From: Paracoccus marcusii
Lineage (GTDB): Bacteria; Pseudomonadota; Alphaproteobacteria; Rhodobacterales; Rhodobacteraceae
Assembly (NCBI RefSeq): GCF_028621715.1
Contig: NZ_CP117466.1
Coordinates: 2,306,501-2,370,500, forward strand
DNA length: 64,000 nt
Direction: 5' to 3'
Under the pieces are notes generated by a model. That model was not told the origin of the DNA and did no database searches. It worked only from the letters and a program-made list of their open reading frames with translations. Position 1 is the stretch's first letter. The number at the start of each line of letters is the position of its first letter. The translations under genes and the position numbers were made by a program. This document shows positions 47,551 through 55,266 of the stretch, piece by piece.

Positions 47551-48702
47551 ATGCGACGCATTTCCATCTTCGGCGCGACCGGGTCGGTCGGCGCGAACGG
47601 CGTCGATCTGATCCGCCGCGATCCGCAATCCTATCAGGTCGTGGCCCTGACCGGCGGGCGCAACATCGCACGGCTGGCGCAGATGGCGCGCGATCTGCGC
47701 GCCCAGATCGCTGTCACCGCGCATCCCGAACTGCTGGACGACCTGCGGACCGCTCTTGCTGGCACCGACGTCCAGGCCGCCGCCGGCGAGGCCGCGCTGA
47801 TCGAGGCCGCGCATTGGCCCGCCGACTGGATCCTGTCGGCCATCGTCGGCGCCGCGGGCCTGGCGCCGGGTCTGGCGGCGCTGTCGCAGGGCGGTGTGCT
47901 GGCCTTGGCCAACAAGGAGTCGCTGGTCTGCGCGGGCGCGCTGCTGCGGGACACCGGCGCGCGGTCGGGCGCCACGATACTGCCTGTCGACAGTGAGCAT
48001 TCCGCTTTGTTTCAGGCGCTTGGGGCCGATAAGCTGGAATCCGTCAAGGATGTGACCATCACCGCATCGGGCGGCGCGTTCCGCGATTGGCCGTTGGAGC
48101 GGCTGGCGGCCGCGACCGTGGCCGAGGCATCGACCCATCCGAACTGGGCGATGGGTCAACGGATCACCATCGACAGCGCCTCGATGTTCAACAAGGCGAT
48201 GGAGGTGATCGAGGCCAAGGAGTTCTTCGGCCTGACCGCCGATCGCATCAAGGTTCTGGTCCACCCGGAATCGATCATTCACGCGATGGTCACCCATCAT
48301 GACGGCGGCACCATCGCCCATCTGGGCGCCCCCGACATGCGCCACGCGATTGGCTATGCGCTGCACTGGCCCGAACGGCGGCCGCTGCCCGTGGCCGCGC
48401 TGGATCTGGCCGCGCTTGGCAGCCTGACCTTCCGCGCCCCCGACGAGACGCGCTGGCCCGCCCTGCGCCTGGCGCGCGAGGTGATGGCCGCGGGCGGGGC
48501 TGCAGGCGCGGTCTTCAACGCCGCCAAGGAACAGGCGCTGGACGATTTCATCGGCGGGCGCATCCGCTTTACCGATATGGCCCCCCGGGTCGAGGCCACG
48601 CTGGAGGCGCTGTCCGCCCAGCCCGGCTTTGCCCGCGACCCCGAAGACCTGCCCGCCGTCCTGCATTGGGACGGCCTGGCCCGACGAAAGGCCGCCCAAT
48701 GA
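47551..48702 (+). CDS. dxr: 1-deoxy-D-xylulose 5-phosphate reductoisomerase
   Basis: 383 residues: NADPH fold FGATGSVGANGVDLI, LANKESLVCAGALL, metal site DSEHSALFQAL, and SGGAFRDWPLE plus WAMGQRITIDSASMFNKAME. It commits carbon to the MEP pathway for isoprenoids, supplying UppS two genes upstream. Three bases after cdsA; its stop overlaps rseP (ATGA). Confidence 0.97.
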   Translation: MRRISIFGATGSVGANGVDLIRRDPQSYQVVALTGGRNIARLAQMARDLRAQIAVTAHPELLDDLRTALAGTDVQAAAGEAALIEAAHWPADWILSAIVGAAGLAPGLAALSQGGVLALANKESLVCAGALLRDTGARSGATILPVDSEHSALFQALGADKLESVKDVTITASGGAFRDWPLERLAAATVAEASTHPNWAMGQRITIDSASMFNKAMEVIEAKEFFGLTADRIKVLVHPESIIHAMVTHHDGGTIAHLGAPDMRHAIGYALHWPERRPLPVAALDLAALGSLTFRAPDETRWPALRLAREVMAAGGAAGAVFNAAKEQALDDFIGGRIRFTDMAPRVEATLEALSAQPGFARDPEDLPAVLHWDGLARRKAAQ

Positions 48703-50021
48703 TCGACGCCTTTGCCCAGACCGCCGGCACGCTGCTGGCCTTCGTCACCGCCCTGGCGGTCATCGTGACCGTCCACGAATACGGCCATTACATCGTCGGC
48801 CGCTGGTCGGGCATCCGGGCCGAGGTGTTCAGCGTGGGCTTTGGCCCGCGCCTGTTCTCTCGCCGTGACCGTCGTGGGACGCTGTGGCAGGTCGCGGCGC
48901 TGCCGCTTGGCGGCTATGTGCGGTTCCTGGGCGACGACAACGCGGCCAGTGCCGGGCCGGGGCGCGCTGTCGACCCCGCCCTGCGCCGCCAGACGTTGCA
49001 GGGCGCGCCGCTTTGGGCGCGGTTCGCGACGCTGCTGGCGGGGCCGGTATTCAATTTCGTGCTGTCGATCCTGGTCTTCGCGGGCTTCGCGATCGTCCAG
49101 GGCCTGCCCGTGGACGAGGTGCGCGTGGGCGCCGTCAGCGAGGCGCCGCCCGCCATCGTCAACGACCTGCAGCCCGGCGACCGCATCCTGGCCCTTGGCG
49201 GCCAGCCGGTCGCCACCTGGCGCGACATCGGCGCGCTGACCGAAACGCTGCCGGTGGCCGGGCAGCAGGACTGGCAGGTCGAACGCGACGGCCGGAGGCT
49301 GACCCTGACCGGCCCCGACCCGATGCCGGCGCGCATCGGCGGCGTGGCGCCGCGCAGTGCCGCGGCCGATGCCGGCATGCGCGCGGGCGACGTGGTGCTG
49401 GCCATCGACGGCCAGCCGGTCACCCGCTTTACCCAGATGCGCGAGGCGGTCGAGGCTGCCGAGGGCCGGCCCCTGGACCTGCGCCTGTGGCGTCCCGGCA
49501 CCGGAGAACTGGACGTGACCCTGTCGCCCAAGCTGTCGGACCTGCCCGCCGATGGCGGCGGGTTCGAGCAGCGCTGGCTGATCGGGGTGACGGGCGGCGA
49601 AAGCTTCTTCTCACCCCTGACCCGCAGTGCCGGGCCGCTGGAGGCGCTTGGCCTGGGCGTCGGGCAGACCTGGGGGATCATCACGTCGTCGCTGACGGGG
49701 ATGTGGGCGATGATCTCGGGGCAGATCGGCACCTGCAACCTGGGCGGCGCGATCAGCATCGCGGAAAGCACCGGTCAGGCAGCCAGCGCGGGCGGCGCGA
49801 ACTTCCTGTGGTGGATCGCGGTCCTGTCGGCGGCGATCGGGTTCCTGAACCTGCTGCCGATCCCCGTGCTGGATGGCGGCCACCTGATGTTCTACACCTA
49901 CGAGGCCGTCCGCGGACGCCCGCCCTCGGACAAGGCGCTGAACCTGCTGACCGCGATCGGCATGGCGGCGGTCCTGTCACTGATGATTTTCGGGCTCACG
50001 AACGATCTTTTCTGCCCTTGA
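48699..50021 (+). CDS. rseP: RIP metalloprotease RseP (site-2 protease)
   Basis: 440 residues with HEYGH zinc motif in the first transmembrane helix (about residue 28), two PDZ regions (LQPGDRILALGGQPV and MRAGDVVLAIDGQPV) and LDGGH near the C-terminus contributing the third ligand. It cleaves membrane-bound anti-sigma factors and signal peptide remnants. The ATG at 48699 overlaps the dxr stop, so the longer frame is dropped. Confidence 0.95.
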   Translation: MIDAFAQTAGTLLAFVTALAVIVTVHEYGHYIVGRWSGIRAEVFSVGFGPRLFSRRDRRGTLWQVAALPLGGYVRFLGDDNAASAGPGRAVDPALRRQTLQGAPLWARFATLLAGPVFNFVLSILVFAGFAIVQGLPVDEVRVGAVSEAPPAIVNDLQPGDRILALGGQPVATWRDIGALTETLPVAGQQDWQVERDGRRLTLTGPDPMPARIGGVAPRSAAADAGMRAGDVVLAIDGQPVTRFTQMREAVEAAEGRPLDLRLWRPGTGELDVTLSPKLSDLPADGGGFEQRWLIGVTGGESFFSPLTRSAGPLEALGLGVGQTWGIITSSLTGMWAMISGQIGTCNLGGAISIAESTGQAASAGGANFLWWIAVLSAAIGFLNLLPIPVLDGGHLMFYTYEAVRGRPPSDKALNLLTAIGMAAVLSLMIFGLTNDLFCP

Positions 50022-50034
50022 TGCGCTTGCGGTT

Positions 50035-50064
50035 TTGACAGCCCCGCCCCGATGGGGCTACAGA
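50035..50064 (+). promoter_or_regulatory. Possible bamA promoter
   Basis: A perfect TTGACA (50035-50040) lies 17-18 bases before CTACAG/TACAGA (50058-50064), about 60 bases before bamA. The spacer holds a GCCCC...GGGGC inverted repeat. The -10 box is weak, so this is tentative. Confidence 0.4.
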
Positions 50065-50123
50065 CCATAGGCAAAACGACAGCCCGAACCGGGCGCGTGC
50101 AGGCGGATACAAGAGGGGCCATC

Positions 50124-52424
50124 ATGGAACGGAAACTGGGCAAGGGCGCATTGGCGCTGGTGACGTCCCTGGCGATCGCGGCGCCAATCGGAATGATCCC
50201 GCAGCAGGCCGCCGCCGTGGTCTTCGGCAGCATCCAGGTTCAGGGCAACCAGCAGATCGAGACGGGCGCCGTGCTGTCCACGCTGGCCTTGCCGCAGGGC
50301 CAGGACCTGAGCCCCGGCCAGATCAACGACGGTCTGCAGCGCCTGCAGAATTCCGGCCTGTTCGAGACGGTCGAACTGATCCCGCAGGGGTCCACCCTGG
50401 TCGTGCGCGTCAGCGAGTATCCGATCGTCAACCAGATCACCTTCGAGGGCAACCGCCGCCTGAACGACGAGCGTCTGGCCGAGATCGTCCGCAGCCAGTC
50501 GCGCCGGGTCTATCAGCCCAGCCAGGCCATCCAGGATGCCCAGGCCATCGCCCAGACCTATGCCGCCGAAGGGCGCCTGGCCGCCCGCGTCGATCCGCGC
50601 ATCATCCGCCGCAGCGGCAACCGCGTCGATCTGGTCTTCGAGATCCGCGAAGGCAACGTCACCGAGATCGAGCGCGTCAGCTTTGTCGGCAACCGCGCCT
50701 ATTCGGACCGCCGCCTGCGCAACGTGCTGGAGACCAAGCAGGCGGGCCTGCTGCGGACCTTCATCCGCCGCGACACCTTTGCGCCCGAGCGCATCCCGCT
50801 GGACGAACAGCTGCTGACCGATTTCTATCGTTCGCAGGGTTACGCCGATTTTCGCGTGCAGGGCGTGGCGCCCGAAATCGCGCGTGAACGTGACGCGTTC
50901 TTCATCACCTTCAACATTTCCGAAGGGCCGCGCTATCGCTTTGGCCGGGTCGAGACCATCTCGGAGATCCCGGGCGTCGATGCGTCGCTGTTCGCCGAGC
51001 AGAGCCGTGTCCGGCGCGGGTCGTTCTACAACCCGTCGGTCATCGACACGTCGATCCGCCGGATGGAGACGATCGCCATCCAGCAGGGCCTGAACTTCGT
51101 CAACATCGAGCCTCGCGTCACCCGCAACCCGGAAAACCAGACGCTGGACCTGACCTTTGCGCTGACCCGCGGCCAGCGCGTCTTCGTCGAGCGCATCGAC
51201 ATCGAGGGCAACACCACGACGCTGGACCAGGTGATCCGCCGCCAGTTCACCACCGTCGAGGGCGACCCCTTCAACCCGCGCGAGATCCGCAATTCGGCCG
51301 AACGCGTGCGGGCGCTTGGCTATTTCGCGGATGCGCAGGTCCAGACCCGCGAGGGCAGCAGCCCCGACCAGGTCATCGTCGGCGTCAATGTCGAGGAACA
51401 GCCGACCGGGTCGCTGTCCCTGGGCGCCAGCTATGGCGTCAATTCGGGCGTGGGCTTCAACATCGGCCTGACCGAGCAGAACTTCCTGGGCCGCGGCCAG
51501 ACCCTGGGCCTGCAGCTGCAGACCGCGACCGACGACCGCGCCGCCGGGGTCACCTTCATCGAGCCGTTCTTCCTGGGCCGCGACCTGCGCTTTGGCTTCT
51601 CGGCCAACTATACCGAGACAGAGGGCCTGAATTCGGATTTCGACACCCGTCAGATCCGCATCCAGCCGTCGCTGGAGTTCCCGATCTCGGCCAATGCACG
51701 GATCGAGCTGCGCTACCGCATTTCGGAGGACAAGCTGTCCAACGTGACCGAGGACAGCTCGGCCCTGCTGATCGCCGAGGAGGGCACGCGCCTGACTTCG
51801 TCGCTTGGCTATACCTACAACTGGGATTCGCGCCGCACCGGGCTGGACCCGCTGACCGCGTACCGGTTCCGCTTCTCGCAGGATTTCGCGGGTGCGGGGG
51901 GTGACACCAAGACGATCACCACGACCGCGCTGGCCGGCGTCGAAAGCACCGCCTGGCGCGAGAGCGTGACCCTGCGCGGCGAGGTCGAGGCCGGGGCGAT
52001 CTATACCTACGGCGATTATTCGACCTGGATCCTGGACCGCTTCCGCACCGGCAACCGCGTCCGCGGGTTCGAGCCGAACGGCATCGGGCCGCGCGACCTG
52101 GCTGCGGTGAACGAGGACGGCCTGGGCGGCAACTTCTACTGGGCGGCGCGCGGCGAGGCGCAGTTTCCCATCGGCCTGCCCGAGGAGTACGGCATTCAGG
52201 GCGGTCTTTTCGTCGATGTCGGCTCGCTGTGGGGTCTGGACCGGACCATCGGCACCGGCGGCGTCCCGGTCGATGACGACATGTACACGCGCGCCGCGGT
52301 CGGTGCGTCGATCTTCTGGACCACGCCCATCGGTCCGCTGCGCTTCAACTTCTCGCAGGCGCTGAAGAAGGAAGACTATGACCTGGAACAGAATTTCGAC
52401 CTGACGATCCAGACGAACTTCTGA
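50124..52424 (+). CDS. bamA: Outer membrane assembly factor BamA
   Basis: 766 residues: signal peptide (about 1-31), five POTRA domains (about 32-420, e.g. VVFGSIQVQGNQQI, NQITFEGNRRLND and VFVERIDIEGNTTT) and a C-terminal 16-stranded barrel ending in the outer-membrane signature with terminal Phe (QTNF). It inserts beta-barrel proteins into the outer membrane. The ATG at 50124 follows AAGAGGGGCC. The stop and next start overlap by one base (TGATG) with the Skp-like gene. Confidence 0.96.
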   Translation: MERKLGKGALALVTSLAIAAPIGMIPQQAAAVVFGSIQVQGNQQIETGAVLSTLALPQGQDLSPGQINDGLQRLQNSGLFETVELIPQGSTLVVRVSEYPIVNQITFEGNRRLNDERLAEIVRSQSRRVYQPSQAIQDAQAIAQTYAAEGRLAARVDPRIIRRSGNRVDLVFEIREGNVTEIERVSFVGNRAYSDRRLRNVLETKQAGLLRTFIRRDTFAPERIPLDEQLLTDFYRSQGYADFRVQGVAPEIARERDAFFITFNISEGPRYRFGRVETISEIPGVDASLFAEQSRVRRGSFYNPSVIDTSIRRMETIAIQQGLNFVNIEPRVTRNPENQTLDLTFALTRGQRVFVERIDIEGNTTTLDQVIRRQFTTVEGDPFNPREIRNSAERVRALGYFADAQVQTREGSSPDQVIVGVNVEEQPTGSLSLGASYGVNSGVGFNIGLTEQNFLGRGQTLGLQLQTATDDRAAGVTFIEPFFLGRDLRFGFSANYTETEGLNSDFDTRQIRIQPSLEFPISANARIELRYRISEDKLSNVTEDSSALLIAEEGTRLTSSLGYTYNWDSRRTGLDPLTAYRFRFSQDFAGAGGDTKTITTTALAGVESTAWRESVTLRGEVEAGAIYTYGDYSTWILDRFRTGNRVRGFEPNGIGPRDLAAVNEDGLGGNFYWAARGEAQFPIGLPEEYGIQGGLFVDVGSLWGLDRTIGTGGVPVDDDMYTRAAVGASIFWTTPIGPLRFNFSQALKKEDYDLEQNFDLTIQTNF

Positions 52425-53092
52425 TGCCGGTCCTTCGGATGGGACTGGGGCTGGTGGCGGCGGCGTTGATGTCGCTGCCCGCCGCTGCGCAGGATGCGAC
52501 GGTGCCCGACATCCCGGCGCCCGAGATCCCGCCGATCGCCACACCGCCCGTCCTGCCCAACAGCACCATTCCCAGCCCCGAGGAGGCGGCCGAAAGCGCG
52601 CCGATCCTGACGCTGGACCAGGAGGTTCTGTACCTGTCCTCGGCCTGGGGTCTGCGCGCGCAGGCCCGGCTTGAGGCCAAGGGCGAGGAGGTCACCGCCG
52701 AGAACGACCGCCTGACGCAGCTGCTGTCGTCGGAGGAGGCACGCCTGACCGAACAGCGCAGCACGCTGCCCGCGGCCGAATTCCGCGAGCTGGCCGAAAG
52801 CTTCGACATCCGCGCGACGCGCATCCGCCGGGAGCGCGCGCAGGCGGTCCAGGACCTGAATGCCTGGGCCGAGGCCGACCGGGCGGCCTTCTTTCGGGCC
52901 GCGCTGCCGGTGATGGGTCAGGTGATGCAGGACCGGGGCGCCGTGGCGGTTCTGGACCGGCGCACGATCTTCGTGTCGCTGGACGCGATCGACGTCACCG
53001 AACAGCTGGTCGCGGCGCTGGACGATCGCATCGGCGACGGAGAGGGGGTCGTGCCGCTGCCCGATCAACCCCCGTCCGAGGATGCGCCCTAG
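52424..53092 (+). CDS. OmpH/Skp-family periplasmic chaperone
   Basis: 222 residues: signal peptide ending AALMSLPAAAQ, a Pro-rich linker, then a long charged helical coiled coil (AENDRLTQLLSSEEARLTEQRS to RIRRERAQAVQ) as in the tentacles of Skp. It escorts outer-membrane proteins to BamA, the gene before it. A Pro-rich acidic tail ends the protein. The TAG stop shares a CTAG with the convergent nucleoside hydrolase. lpxD/fabZ/lpxA, often next in alphaproteobacteria, are not found here. Confidence 0.88.
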   Translation: MPVLRMGLGLVAAALMSLPAAAQDATVPDIPAPEIPPIATPPVLPNSTIPSPEEAAESAPILTLDQEVLYLSSAWGLRAQARLEAKGEEVTAENDRLTQLLSSEEARLTEQRSTLPAAEFRELAESFDIRATRIRRERAQAVQDLNAWAEADRAAFFRAALPVMGQVMQDRGAVAVLDRRTIFVSLDAIDVTEQLVAALDDRIGDGEGVVPLPDQPPSEDAP

Positions 53093-54027
53093 GGCAGCCG
53101 CGCGATGCGGTCGTGGATCATGTCGAACAGCGCGTCGCGGTCCACGTCCTTGAGGAACAGCGCGTTGGGCGTCCGCCCGCTGACGCGCCACCAGTCGGCG
53201 ACGGTCATGCCGGTGGTCCAGCGGCCCTCAACCTCGATCTCGACGTTGATGTGGCGGCCCTGGAACAGGTCGGGGTCCAGCAGCCAGGCAATGGTGCAGG
53301 GATCATGCAGCGGCGCGCCGAGGCTGCCGTATTTCGCGGTATCGAAGCGTTCGAAGAAGTCGGTCCAGCCCGCGACGGCCGGGCCGCAGCGGCCAGGCAG
53401 GGCGCGCATCGCCTCGACCCAGGCCCGGTCGGTCAGCGCCTTGTGCGTCACGTCCAGCGGCATGACGACCAGCGGCACGCCCGCGGCGAACACCTCGGCC
53501 GCGGCCTCTGGATCGACATAGATGTTGAATTCGGCCGCGGGGGTGATGTTGCCCACCTCGAAATAGGCGCCGCCCATCAGCACGATCTGCTGCACGCGTC
53601 CGATGATGTCGGGGGCGCGGCGGAATGCCTCGGCGATGTTGGTCAGCGGGCCGATGGGCACCAGCGTCACGGTGCCCGCATCATGGGTGCGCAGGGTCTC
53701 GACGATGAAATCGACGCCGTCCTGCGCTTGCAGGGGCAGGGTGGGCGCGGGCAGCTCGATCCCGTCCAGACCGGTCTTGCCATGCACGTGTTCGGCCGTC
53801 ACCAGATCGCGCGACAGGGGCCGGTCGCGGCCCGCATAGACCGGCACGTCGGTCCGGCCCGACAGTTCGACCACCTTGCGGGCGTTCACCTCCGTCAGGG
53901 CCAGCGGCACGTTGCCGGCCACCGCGACGATGCCCAAAACCTGCAGTTCCGGAGAGGCCAGCGCCAGCAGGATGGCCACCGCGTCGTCCTGACCGGGGTC
54001 CGTGTCGATGATGATCTTCTGTGCCAA
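53089..54027 (-). CDS. Nucleoside hydrolase (TTG start)
   Basis: 312 residues of the inosine-uridine hydrolase family. The calcium-binding DTDPGQDDA is at residues 8-16; NIYVDPEAA and HDPCTIAWLLDP supply further metal and substrate residues. It releases the base from ribonucleosides. No ATG or GTG lies in a suitable place; TTG at 54027 follows GGAGA at six bases and puts MAQKIIIDTD at the N-terminus, as in relatives. Substrate class (purine, pyrimidine or both) not determined. Confidence 0.9.
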   Translation of the reverse strand: MAQKIIIDTDPGQDDAVAILLALASPELQVLGIVAVAGNVPLALTEVNARKVVELSGRTDVPVYAGRDRPLSRDLVTAEHVHGKTGLDGIELPAPTLPLQAQDGVDFIVETLRTHDAGTVTLVPIGPLTNIAEAFRRAPDIIGRVQQIVLMGGAYFEVGNITPAAEFNIYVDPEAAAEVFAAGVPLVVMPLDVTHKALTDRAWVEAMRALPGRCGPAVAGWTDFFERFDTAKYGSLGAPLHDPCTIAWLLDPDLFQGRHINVEIEVEGRWTTGMTVADWWRVSGRTPNALFLKDVDRDALFDMIHDRIARLP

Positions 54028-54073
54028 ACCGCGTCTCCAAGGCTCACAAGCGGCGATGATTGCGTCAGCAACG

Positions 54074-54104
54074 AAAAAGGCGCAAGCCCGCGCCTGCGCC
54101 TTTT
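54074..54104 (-). terminator. Intrinsic terminator downstream of the FbpA-type gene
   Basis: Minus strand: AAAAGGCGCA, ten-base loop, TGCGCCTTTT then TCG. A ten-pair perfect stem with T-tract about 60 bases beyond the stop, before the nucleoside hydrolase gene. Confidence 0.85.
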
Positions 54105-54122
54105 GCGGACATCTGTAAGTTT

Positions 54123-54156
54123 CCTTGCGTCGGGGGGTTGGGGCCCCGACGCAAGG
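54123..54156. repeat. 13-bp perfect inverted repeat at the 3' end of the FbpA-type gene
   Basis: CCTTGCGTCGGGG, eight bases, CCCCGACGCAAGG, ending six bases before the stop codon position of the minus-strand gene. It makes an unusually stable hairpin without its own T-run and may protect the 3' end or act together with the terminator downstream. Confidence 0.7.
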
Positions 54157-54161
54157 AGCCG

Positions 54162-55160
54162 TCACCCGTCGAAGTTGACGCGTTCGATCAGGTCCAGCGC
54201 CTGCGGGCGCAGGTCCGAGATCTCGGTCAGCGTCAGATCGTCGGCGGTGAAGTCGCCCCAGCTGGCCACCAGCTCGGACCGCTCGACACCCTCGGTCACG
54301 GGGAACTCGTTGTTGGTTTCGGCATAGATGCGCTGTGCCTCTTCGCCGGCCAGGAACTGCATCAGCTGCAGGGCCGCGTCGCGGTTCGGCGCGGACTTGG
54401 TCATCGCCACGCCGGACACGTTCACATGCGTGCCGCCATCCTCGAAGGTCGGGAAGACGATACGGACCGATTCGGCCCATTCCTTCTGCTCGGCATCCTT
54501 CAGCATCGCGCCCATGTAGTAGGTGTTGCCCAGGCTGATGTCGCATTCGCCGGCCCAGATCGCCTTGACCTGGTCGCGGTCGCCGCCCTCGGGACGCTTG
54601 GCCAGGTTCGACTTGACGCCCTCCAGCCAGGCGACGGTCTCTTCCTCGCCGTGATGGGCCAGGTAGGCCGCGGTCAGCGCGACGTTATAGTCGTTGGTGA
54701 AGCTGCGGGTGCAGATGCGGCCTTCCCATTTCGGATCGGCGAGGTCCTCGTAGGTGGTGACCTCTCCGTCGGCCACGCGCTCCTTGCTGGCATAGACGAT
54801 GCGGGCGCGGGTGGTCAGGGCGAACCACTGGTTCTCGTCGTCGCGCAGGCCGGCGGGGATCGCCTCCAGCGCCGGGTCCTCGACCGGCTGCAGGACGCCC
54901 GCGTCCTTGACCTCGCCCAGGCGGGCCACGTCGACGGTCAGCACCAGATCGGCGGGCGAACGGTCGCCCTCGGCCTGCAGGCGCTCGACCATGCCCTTGT
55001 CGACGAAGGCCACGTTGACCGGAATGCCCGTCTCGGCGGTGAAGGCGTCGATCAGCGGCTGGATCAGCTCGGGCTGGCGGTGCGAATAGACGTTCACTTC
55101 CTGCGCCAGGGCCGGCATGGCGGTGGCACCCAGCAGCGTGGCGATGATCAGGGGACGCAT
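54162..55160 (-). CDS. Iron(III) ABC transporter substrate-binding protein (FbpA/FutA type)
   Basis: 332 residues with a signal peptide (ATLLGATAMPALAQ) and the ferric-binding fold: VNVYSHRQPELIQPLIDAF at the N-terminus, the tyrosine-rich GNTYYMGAML segment whose paired tyrosines bind iron in FutA/FbpA, and WEGRICTRSFTNDYN. It captures ferric iron in the periplasm. The ATG at 55160 follows AAAGGAGT. No permease or ATPase genes (fbpBC) accompany it, so it must work with components coded elsewhere. Confidence 0.9.
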   Translation of the reverse strand: MRPLIIATLLGATAMPALAQEVNVYSHRQPELIQPLIDAFTAETGIPVNVAFVDKGMVERLQAEGDRSPADLVLTVDVARLGEVKDAGVLQPVEDPALEAIPAGLRDDENQWFALTTRARIVYASKERVADGEVTTYEDLADPKWEGRICTRSFTNDYNVALTAAYLAHHGEEETVAWLEGVKSNLAKRPEGGDRDQVKAIWAGECDISLGNTYYMGAMLKDAEQKEWAESVRIVFPTFEDGGTHVNVSGVAMTKSAPNRDAALQLMQFLAGEEAQRIYAETNNEFPVTEGVERSELVASWGDFTADDLTLTEISDLRPQALDLIERVNFDG

Positions 55161-55189
55161 GTTGACTCCTTTGGTCAGAATTCCCGCGT

Positions 55190-55218
55190 CTTGTGGCAAT
55201 TCCGACCGAACCTGTCAA
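55190..55218 (-). promoter_or_regulatory. Likely promoter of the FbpA-type gene
   Basis: On minus, TTGACA (55218-55213), 17 bases, CACAAG (55195-55190); about 30 bases before the start codon. No clear Fur or iron-box palindrome was found over it. Confidence 0.45.
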
Positions 55219-55266
55219 GCAATGCGGTGGATTGACCCCGACGCGGCGCCGGGCTAGGGCGCGGTC

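Noticed and set aside
50058..52544. 828-codon minus-strand frame over bamA
   Set aside because: Antisense to a full BamA with signal peptide and terminal Phe; no motif on the minus frame.
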